64,000 nucleotides of DNA from Takakia lepidozioides. Lineage: Eukaryota; Streptophyta; Takakiopsida; Takakiales; Takakiaceae. Numbering within the stretch: position 1 is the stretch's first letter; each line of letters begins with the position of its first letter. The notes below the pieces were generated by a model that saw only the letters and a list, made by a program, of their open reading frames with translations, searched no databases and was not told the origin of the DNA. The DNA lies in NCBI GenBank assembly GCA_030704615.1, contig CM060733.1, positions 57,970,001-58,034,000 on the forward strand, read 5' to 3'. A program made the translations under genes and the position numbers. Positions 55,166 to 64,000 of this stretch are shown piece after piece.

Positions 55166-56125
55166 ACGGGTGTCAGAGAAAGAAAGTCATTTTAAACTGC
55201 CAACAGAGCCTCGTGGCCACAGGAAATAGGGAAGATAAGGTTTGTCTTCTATGCCGTAGCAGAGGAGGGCTATCAACTATCCATCACTGTGCACTTGCAG
55301 ATTGCTTCCTTTAACAGCTTCCGACCTAGTGATGTTTCCACCAGCACCTGAAGATTAACCCACATGTGCACTTAGAAAACATACGAAGTACTGAGACATA
55401 TCCATACCTTGTCCCTCCCAAGATTGGTGATGTGTCAGATCTTACTGATTCAACTACATGTTCTCCATCGAAACCTTGCTTCTTCCTGCTAACAATTGAC
55501 ATACATATATCCAAGCCAGGCCCATGAAAATCCCAAGTATGAAGTTCTTGTGGGGGAAAAGTCTACCAGCTGTTAGCTGTTCCCCGTAAGTTCTTCCAAA
55601 TCTTTCTAGATAGGAACCCTGCTTAAAAGGAAACATGGTTGACATCAATTAACAGGCAGGCACGTGGGCCTGTGAGCAAAACATGAGATCAAGGGGCAGG
55701 ATTATGGACCTCTTGCACTTGGTTTCCAGATCTGGCAAGTAGCTTGAATCCATTCTCCAAAGGGCGTGACAAATACACCTGATGCCATATACTCCAAAAT
55801 AATTGACCATTAGGTGCAGCTTCTCTGACAAGCATTGAATCTCACTAACTGGTTCAAAGAATGTGAATGACCACTAGAGCACTAGCTACATATTAAGAAG
55901 GCCAGGTGGGTTTCGAAGCATTGGATTTCAACACACAAATCTGACATTACCAAAAGTGCATCTGCACATAGCCGTTAAAAATAGGCTTAATGTTGTATGT
56001 GCTTGCATCAGCTCCAGAAAGCATGAGTTTGATTCTAGCCCTGATGCTCAAGTTCTCTAGCTGGTAAGAGATGTGATGGATGAGAGAGTTGAGAGAAGTA
56101 GGGTGATACAGCAATGTGATCTTAC
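55166..56125 (-). other. Probable 3' part of the S1 gene (last intron, final exon or exons and 3' untranslated region), not resolved
   Basis: The last exon I can place ends at 56,126 with a good donor, so at least one more exon must lie further down the minus strand. Acceptor-like sites occur near 55,633 (TTTTAAGCAG) and 55,495, but I could not choose a terminal exon with confidence. Confidence 0.35.
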
Positions 56126-59100
56126 CTGAAAAGTGGGAGCCATTGCAGAACCTCGCAACTTACGGCCTTTTGTCACACTGATGATGCCCTCTATCTCCTC
56201 CAGTCTTTTAATGACTGCATTAAGCTCAGAAATATCTTGGATCTGCATAGCCCGCATGAATGTAGGTATTGCACACATATATGGTGTATGCCTTACAATG
56301 TGGCTGCCGTTTCATCATGTCTTCAAATGACAATTTGGTAAAGCTTCTAAGAATCAACCATTCCTTTCAAACACTCTGTCATCACTTACCCCAACATCAA
56401 TCTCTTCAGACTCTGAGTCTGCATTTGCATCACTTGACACCAATGACTCCAGAGTCTCTCTTAGCGGGTCTGGCTGCACCCACCATCCCACCACAGAAAC
56501 AGTTCTAGCTTGCAGTCTCCTAAAGAATGACAGCAAAATGGAACTAAATAGACCAGAACTTCAGGAAGCTTATAGATGGATTAATCCATCTCGTACCTAC
56601 TTCCACAGGTACTCCGCACGCTATAGAGCTGTGGACGAGGAGGATGAGATAGCAGGGTAGATGACAGAGTGGGGTCACTACTGTTGTTGAAGGCTCCCTC
56701 AACAGTAGTAAGACTCACCTTGGTGCGATGGGAAGTTGGAATGGCAAGATTTGAAATTGGAGTCGTACTCAATGGGTGTTTTATGTCAAAAGACACACAG
56801 ACCGACTGTCACACTGTAAGAGATTGTACTCATAAGACGTTGTTTGCCGTAGCCTTGTGGCCATTGACCCCGCGCCCAGTTTGAGCGGGAACAAAAGGGA
56901 CAGAACCTACCTCTGTCAGGGGCTGACGTTGGTAGTAAGACTTACCTTCATATATAGAATTAATCCGGGTTTTCCAGATATCCTCTAGAAATCCCTTCAC
57001 ACAAGCATCAATCTGCTGTGAGTGATTTGCCCAAAAACTAGGCCTCAGGAGGGCCTGGGCTTTTGGCTCAGCCTCGAGACTTTCAAAGTTGGTAAACAGG
57101 GGTACAGGCACAATTCCCTTGATAGATTTGAAGAGAGCGTCTCTTTGGTGAGAGAACCCCGGACAGTGTATCAGAAAATGAATACTGTCTTCAGATTGCC
57201 CACACAACGGGCAATTGCACTCTCCCTTTCCTCTCTGCTTCTGTTTGCTGTTCAAAGGTAGGCTTCCTGCCCTGAGTTTAAATTTCAGTCTAGTGCCGAG
57301 AGTGGGTAGACCCTTGAGGTCATCCAAGATGTCCTCCCCATGTCACTGACTGGAAACAAGTTCAGGGAAGTTTTCTGCCTAACTTCATTTTCATCAGACA
57401 ATCTCATGGCAACAGACATGGCTTTGGACACTACAGCCTCTAAGTCAGATTTATTCAGCAGGGTCAAGACTTGCGGATCCAGGTCCAGGTCCTTGAGAAT
57501 CTCTTCTACTCTCTTCTGCCAGGACTTGGCCTGTTTGACAGGGCGGTCCTGTTTCCAAGATATAGAGTCGATTAACTTGGGATATCTGGTGTTGGGCATA
57601 TGTTGCAGCTGACCCCACCATCTGACCTTGAATTCATCTCGTCGGGAGCTTAAGGACGGAATGCCAAACTCACCCCGAACAGCCACATTGGCTGTTTTGG
57701 AGCATGCTGACATACTCTCCTTAAGCACCCCACTTGAATGGATTCTAGAGACTTAGCCTGGTTGGAGTTATCAACCCATATAGCAGATCCGTACTCCAAG
57801 GCAGGTCTAATAACGCGACAAAGCATGTCACACCGTAAGAGAAAGGTAAGGAGGGAAAGAGCTATCATACTTGCATTTGCTTGAGGGAGAGGTTGATGCG
57901 CTGTAAATACCGATCAAGTTTACAAACCTTCACCTCCAATTCCTGCCCCACCAAATAGCCAAAGCTTTCTCAATACCGTTGAAGAGTGCCATATGCTTCA
58001 ACACATGTATCAGTGTACCAAACTATTGTTGTTGGCAAAGCAAAGCCATGTCTTTTGGGCCTCTGGTAGTCCAGGAGAACCATGCTGGAATGTCTCTAGT
58101 CTTTTGACAGTTGAATTGACCAAGTACATGTTGCTCAATACTCCAGACATGTGTATGGCCGTGCATTGACAGAACTAGTTTCAAATACCAGGTGTTTCTA
58201 GTGAACATTTCATCAAACTTACAATCAGCAGCAATGTGCAATTAGCAAACAATTTCAAGGCATGTTCACCCCGTATTACTAACTTGTAGGGAAGGAGACA
58301 AATAAGCCCAGTTTGCTAAACTGTGCTATGGCTAACACTTGGTCTGTGATCATCCATAATCTGCATGTCTGTCACATAAATGCAAGTCCTGTTTCAATCG
58401 TTCTACAAACTACCTCCAAAGGGAGGCGCTTTGGAGCACTACAATCTAATTACAAATGATCTTAAGAAGAACCATGTCCCTACACACCATCGTCTTTACT
58501 GCTATGACATTTCAACTTCTGCTTACGGTACAAAAGCTCCTTCACCTTAGTCACCTTCTGGAAAATGATCACTGGCAATGACAGAAAGGAAAAGGCTTCT
58601 GAACTGAAGAGGTAATCAAATAAACTTATCAGAGTTCATAACAGTACCTGCCCAGCAATGGTAAATGGCGTCGGATCTGTGATCCGATTCCATGAGAGTT
58701 CCGAGATATGGATAAGCGCTGGCACACCTTGTACCTGTCCCACAGTCGCAATAACATGAGTAAATTAGTGGGTTCAACCATCAAGTGACAAATCATCAAT
58801 TTCAACTTCAACCTCCACACAGAGCAAGAGGGTGAACATCTCCTATGGAATTATAGATTCCAGAAGCAGCCAGAACTACATAACAGGCATGTGTCTCAAC
58901 ACAATGTGTGCCATTTCCAATCCATGCTAAATTCTTGAAGAGGGAAAGAGATGAGACCTACCTCGACAAAAGCACCAAATGAAGTCACTTTCTTGACCAC
59001 ACACGAGACCACATCCCCTACACTCAAACTTGCCTGCAATTATTACTATCCGATTGCCTCAGTGCTTGGCTAAGATGCAATGTGCAGCTTCAGATAAATG

Positions 59101-62100
59101 AAAGCATTCCTTCTAACTGTAGTATTACAGAGGAGAGAAGGCAAGCTAAATTTCTTTCCTTGAAATTATGTGCAAGTAAAGGTGACATCAGGTCCATGAT
59201 GCTTATATGTGCATGCCTCAGACAGGAACGCTGGGTCATGCATGGGGGTCACACATGGCTTATGGAAGTGATCCAATGTGACTAGCCCTGAGCATACATC
59301 CTCAGAAACTCCAAGTCATAACACAATTGAGAGAAAATTCTCCTTGCAGAGATATACTTGTTGACAGGCCTCACTATAAGGTGTTAACCAACCCAGAGCC
59401 AGCTGTAGAGTTTGAACCCCACCCTGGTAAGACGTTGTTTGTCATAACCTTGTGGCCATAGACCCCGTGCCCAGTTTGGGCGGAACACAGAGAGAGACAG
59501 AGAGAGGGAGAGGAGAGGGAGAGATCTGGGTTGTTTCCCCCTTTACCTGCAAGGAAAAAGTGAAGGAAAGAGAAGAATATACTCATCGACCCTCCTGAGA
59601 GAGATAATGTGTACTCTTGAGGGACTCAAATGATAAGCATATCACCATGTCCAGCCTGTAATGGATGCTAAATAAATAATGTGAGGTAACAATGAACCTA
59701 AGGAAATACCCGAAAAGGTTGAGAGGTAACAAAACTGTAGTGCAAAACATCAATAGTATACACACCATGAGTTGAGCTTTTTTCTGAGCCATCTCCTGGT
59801 CCTCGCCCTCTGCGATCTTTTCTGAGAGCCGTAACTGTCGCCGCTCCCTCTCTAATGCAATCACTGTCACCCTTGCAGTCTGCAACACAAAGGTATGTTG
59901 GATCCTTAGCTAACTGGAAAAGCGAATGCCCTTGAAGTCGATATGTGACAGAAGTGACCACAAAACACTGTCTCCAGGCAAGAACAAACAGCCTCAACAG
60001 CCCCTCAACTGTGAACATTGACAGCCACATGGTGCCCACATTATAATACGAAGAGCTTTGGTTCTAAGAGCTCATGTATAGAAATTAGGAAAGGTGCACA
60101 CCTCTCCAACCAATGCTGACAAAAGACTCGCCCTCTCTTCACGATAGTTCCGTAACAGCTCCTTGTAGTCTGCATCCTTGCTTGATTTTCCGGTTTCATC
60201 AGTAGCCTCTGAAACAGTCACTTCCACACTTGGCTCAGTTGTGAGTGGCTCATTCTTCCGCAGTGTAGACAACGGATGGTTCACACTGAAGCCCTTCTCC
60301 TCGGCCCATGCTGTGAAAGAAGGCAGCCTCCTCTTTGCACTCAGTTCCCATGCCGGCAAGAATCCAACAAGACACCCAAAGCTTACCTGTGTGAAATCCG
60401 CAGAAAGCATGAGCTGGTGCATGGAGTGGTCACTAGATTGTCAGCAGAAAGCACTTCTATCAGTATGTAACCTACCATTAGAGTAAAGAAGTTGAAAGTT
60501 AGGGATGAGCATCAAGGAGACTTTCTCATTGACCCCTTGTGGAGGTTGGATATGGTTGACGGGGTGAACTGTGTGGGATAGGATCACTTCAGAGCCAATG
60601 TCGAGTTTTAAGCCATCAACCAGAGGGAGGGGAGGGGAGAGAATCATCACCAGAAATATAAGGCTATAAGCAGAACAGAAATGAAATGCAGTGCAACCAC
60701 AAGCTTGGAGCGGCCACTCACTCAGTCTAATCCACAACTTCATCGGACACTTGAGAGCCCCTTCGGATAATCACTCTTTTCATAAGTTTTCCTATGTAAC
60801 ACGAGCAACATGCTGATGTACATACCAGCATTCCAGCTGCATTGGCAGCCACAAACACAACATCCTCAATAGCCTTGGACTCATGCAATGCCTCTGCACG
60901 TGCCCAATCTCTATCCTCCTCCTCCTGCCCAGATTCAGTGACATTGATCAGGTCCTTGGACAGATTCTCAAACTAGGTTTTTAAAAACAAACTTTGTGTC
61001 ATGGATATTAGCCCTGGTGAAGTGTTGGCAAACGTCCACTCTGAGCTGTCAATGAGCCTCTCCCTCTTCCCTCTTTTCTTTCACACGCACACCTCAAGAA
61101 TGCAGTGCATCCAGTTGCTAAACTGAGGATGTTATAAATGGTGTTGCCTTTGAAATTACCAAATAGACCCAGGTCACAGAGCACACACCTTCGATGATAC
61201 TCTCCTCCTGTCAAAGAGCACAAAAGCTGCCTCTCGCAGCTGCTTCACAGGTGCTGAATCTGCATCATTTGTACTGGGGGGTTTTGGCCTTGGGACAATA
61301 GGGCGGGTCTCTTCCAGCTGCTGTCTCGCCACTTCAGCGGGAGTGGGGGAGGCTTCAGAGACAGCTACAGGTGCACTTGGCCTTTTTAGCAAGTTGCCCA
61401 TGCTGCTATCTTGCACCAAAGGTTGCCAGAATCCACCATTAGTATTTTCTGTTCATCTATCATCTCCACCTTTAATTGTTTCTCCTGATCTCTATCAGTG
61501 TGACAGTAAAATGATAGACTAACCAAGAATGCAGGAGATGTTGTGTTGTAAGAACAGTAGATGGTGGGGAATGAGAGCCCGGTGGTCTCATAAGGTTACT
61601 TCCATGGAAAATTTTGGGAAGTATATTGCTCCAGCTAATGCTTTTCCGCAAATTCTACCCAAAGAATGTGCCCAAGATCCCATCCCTCTAGCTTCATCTC
61701 TCCTTCTCTCCCCTCCAAATACGTTCTCTGCTTCAGCAATACGGCAGGAACATACCATTCGAACAGATAGTGAATTCCTTCCATTCTTAAAGGCAAAGGC
61801 TCCCAAGAAAGTAGGTTAGAAATGAAGGGGATATCGATTAGTCTTATATAGACTCAGGCCCACAAGAACAAAAAGCACGAGAGGAGCAGGCTTACTCAGC
61901 CTTTTGTTGCTGAAGCAGTGTATCAAATTCCCCTTCTGAAGGAGTTTTTCTTTCTTCTCGTTTTAGGGCAGCCTCACTCCGGTATATTGCAGCCTTCACT
62001 TCTTCAGACCACCCAGACAACCTATCCCTCTCTGCAATGTGGGGCCGCTGCAGCTCATTGTCAATCTCCTTTCCTACTGAAACTCTCAAGTCTGTTGAAG

Positions 62101-63541
62101 GACTTGGAGGGGGTGTCCTTTCTGAGGTCAGTATGCCCTCAGGTACAGCAAACTCTTTTCTGCTTGATGGAATGGGTTTGATAGTTGCTGAAGCAACTGG
62201 TGGTGTGGTGGGCCTTGCAGGTGTTACAAGATTCACTTTTTTTGCCAATCTCAGTATTGGCCTTCTGGGAACAGCTACAGCCTGAACCTCTTTAACTTTT
62301 GTGAGCTCTGTGAGGTCCTGAATACTAGCCCCCTCCATGGGTGGTTCCTGTAGTAGTTCTGAAGTCCTCTGCCCTTGAACACTTGCAGCCAAATCTGATG
62401 GAGAAAAATGCACATGTGACACCTCGACAACAGAAGGAAAAGAAGTGGGAGAAGGGGAGGGTCTCAACAAAGGCTTTTTGGCCACGCTATCTGAAGGTGT
62501 TGCTGTGGACGTTTGTCCCGTCTCCGACCACCCAGCCAGCCTATCCTTCTCTGCGACTTGGCACCGCTCCAGCTCATCATTGTTTTCCTTCTCCGTCAAG
62601 TCTGTTGGGCCCATCGAAGCACTTGTCAGGGGTGACAATATTGACTCACCCAGCTCCTGTTTTGATATTTTTATGCCCTTCGGTCCAGCATCTTCTTGTC
62701 CGCTTGACGAAAGAGGGTCATTTGCTACCAAATCAGGTCCCAGAGCACCTGGTGGCTTCAAGGGCCCTGCAGCATTTCCCTCTTTCGTTGATCCCAGCAA
62801 CTCTCTTCTTGAGACCGTGACAGCCTCTGGACCTTCATCGACCATTGTCAGCTTTTTGAGGTCCAGAGCAGCCTCCACTATGTCTGGAGCCTGCACAAGC
62901 TCCAAAGGAGTTTGCCCTTTAACATTGTCGGCAACTGTGGAAGGAGTAGCAGAGGGAGATGGTCTCAACCAAGGCTTCTTAGCTGCTGGTCTTGCTGTGG
63001 AAGCTGGCTTCATCTCAAGGCTTCTTTCCGCTGGTCTCTCATCAGGGGAGGTTATAGATGAGGTAGTATCTGGGGGTACAGAGCAGACCTCTGAGACTTC
63101 ATCAAGTGAAGAAAAAGGAAGGGGGGATAACATTGGCTTCTCAGAAAGGGCCAGTACAGGCATTTTTGTTGCAACTGATTTAACCTCTGTTGCAGCTGGC
63201 ACTTTGTGCCAGCCATCTGTGGAAGACATATCTGGGGCAGATTCTATTATGGAAGAATCTACTCTGGAACTGGCTTGGGTTGTGGATGACAATCCTGATG
63301 CAATAATTGGGTTAACTGTGGCTGCAGGTCTTCTTGGAGGGGTCATTGTATCAGCAACACTCGCAATGCTTCTGTTTCCCTCCTCTGCAGAATCCGTCTC
63401 TTCATTTTTGGTTCCAAGGGAAGTGGAGGGGGTATGTGCTATGGGTGAGGGCCTTAATCCCAGCTTAGGAAGCCCTATCTTCTTGCTTGGCACAGTGTTG
63501 CTTGCAATGACCCGGGCAGTGCTTGCCTCAAAACTGTCGTC
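56126..63541 (-). CDS. S1 RNA-binding domain protein, probably plastid (partial, spliced)
   Basis: Ten exons can be placed on the minus strand, all with GT/AG borders and consistent phase: 63541-61896, 61405-61189 (start could be 61402), 60972-60826, 60386-60102, 59879-59766, 59033-58962, 58734-58648, 57942-57871, 56473-56390, 56242-56126; together about 947 codons. The large first exon shown is Pro/Ser-rich and low-complexity with repeated KKPxLRPSPS-like motifs. S1 domain 1 spans exons 3-5 (AANAAGML, VSFGCLVGFLPAWELS, VTVIALERERRQLRLSEK). S1 domain 2 spans exons 6-8 (VGDVVSCVVKKVTSFGAFVE, VPALIHISELSW, KVCKLDRYLQRINLSLKQM). An acidic segment and a helical IQDISELNAVIKRLEEIEG tail follow. 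The layout resembles plastid S1 proteins implicated in rRNA processing (Arabidopsis SDP-type), but the exact orthologue is uncertain. The start and transit peptide lie outside or unseen upstream. Confidence 0.85.
56824..57825 (-). mobile_element. LINE-C, 5'-truncated insertion in an intron of the S1 gene
   Basis: The 1,002 bp insert is flanked by 17 bp duplications TGTCACACYGTAAGAGA (56,807-56,823 and 57,826-57,842; one mismatch). It encodes the end of a LINE ORF2 on the minus strand in broken frames: RVIRPALEYGSAIW, LESIQVGCLRR, RWWGQLQHMP and a zinc-finger CNCPLCGQSEDSIHFLIHC. It lies in the intron between exons ending at 57,871 and starting at 56,473, in the same orientation as the gene. 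Confidence 0.9.
59395..59520 (-). mobile_element. LINE-C 3' end fragment within an S1 intron
   Basis: Contains the same tail as 56,829-56,885 (AAGACGTTGTTTGTC..., CCTTGTGGCCATAGACCCC, TGCCCAGTTTGGGCGG) followed by a GA-rich tract. It lies in the intron between 59,766 and 59,033. Confidence 0.65.
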
Positions 63542-64000
63542 CTGCAGAAATAAGATCCACAACCCAGGATTTCTGACTTTTATGTATTTCAGAGAGTATG
63601 TAAGCAGTTTGATCTCAATGAGGCTCAAAAGTCATAGTGCCTCCTTTGGCCTCTTTTGGCAAGTAAAGTGTGTTCCTCTCTTCCGAAAATATGAAAAAAA
63701 ATTCTGAATGCCCACCAGTTCAGGCCACCCCTTTAAGCTGATGCCAGAATGCACTTTCATCCAAACATCAAAGCTCTCAAAAGAGACAACCTCAAATAAA
63801 ATGAGAGGGAGAGCGGCAGAAGTGGAAGGGCATAGACTTCTCTTCATTGAACATTCCCTGTAACTATTGGCTATAACTTTCCCTCTGTCCTGTCAGATAC
63901 AATCCCTCCGGGAACCAGCACTGGAAAAAATCTTCAAACCAAGTCCAAAAAGATCCACTGCTCATGCAGCTGACGATAATACGGTTATGAGGAAGTGCAT
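63542..64000 (-). other. Upstream intron and possibly first-exon region of the S1 gene
   Basis: The exon beginning at 63,541 has a clear acceptor (TTATTTCTGCAG). A short minus-strand open frame at 63,632-63,847 is not obviously a transit peptide. The first exon was not identified and may lie beyond the window. Confidence 0.4.

Noticed and set aside
62445-63707. Plus-strand 420-codon open frame
   Set aside because: It lies antisense to the large S1 exon, which has phase-consistent splice borders; the plus-strand frame has no domain.

Overview
This is a repeat-rich piece of a plant nuclear genome. An intron-containing gene for an S1-domain (probably plastid) protein, a DYW-class pentatricopeptide-repeat (PPR) editing-type gene, plant-type LINEs, Ty3/gypsy, CACTA and PIF/Harbinger-like elements all point to a land plant. 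The near-identical PPR repeats and the transposon mix suggest a seed-free plant such as a fern, but that is inference and the species is not determined.

Layout. About 0.2-5.5 kb holds a 1 kb inverted-repeat element and a decayed PIF/Harbinger-type transposase. From 6.2 to 26.7 kb lies one minus-strand LINE (LINE-A), split by a solo LTR (6,640-7,237, TSD GTTGG) and by a large Ty3/gypsy retrotransposon (12,305-24,350, TSD TGGC). AT-rich DNA and a palindromic minisatellite follow (26.7-29.2 kb). Next come a truncated second copy of the same gypsy (29,175-30,031), abutting head-to-head a decayed plus-strand chromodomain gypsy with its 3' LTR (30,032-33,739). A second minus-strand LINE (LINE-B, 33,740-40,640) follows, its reverse transcriptase split by an 832 bp CACTA element. 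The right third holds the host genes: a PPR-DYW gene (44.6-47.7 kb) with a duplicated DYW pseudogene beside it, a large inverted repeat (50.4-51.2 kb), clustered SINEs (48.9 and 53.9-54.7 kb), and the S1 gene on the minus strand (63.5-56.1 kb, 5' part outside the window), with LINE 3' fragments in and near its introns.

The standout is the 12 kb gypsy at 12.3-24.35 kb. On the minus strand it encodes, in order, Gag with a zinc knuckle, a second knuckle in a +1 frame, an aspartic protease, a complete-looking DNA cytosine-C5 methyltransferase domain (motifs DLFGG, PCQ, ENV, RxR and a motif-X-like region), a single in-frame TAG in a UAG-CAR-YYA readthrough-like context, then intact RT, RNase H and integrase ending in a C4HC3 PHD finger. 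The coding part after the frame change is open apart from that TAG, and the two terminal 325 bp blocks differ at about five positions, so the copy looks young. The combination suggests an element that carries both a DNA-methylation writer and a histone reader. Cytosine methyltransferases have been reported, as I recall, in retrotransposons of dinoflagellates and a charophyte alga, so the principle has a precedent; I do not know of this exact architecture in a land plant.
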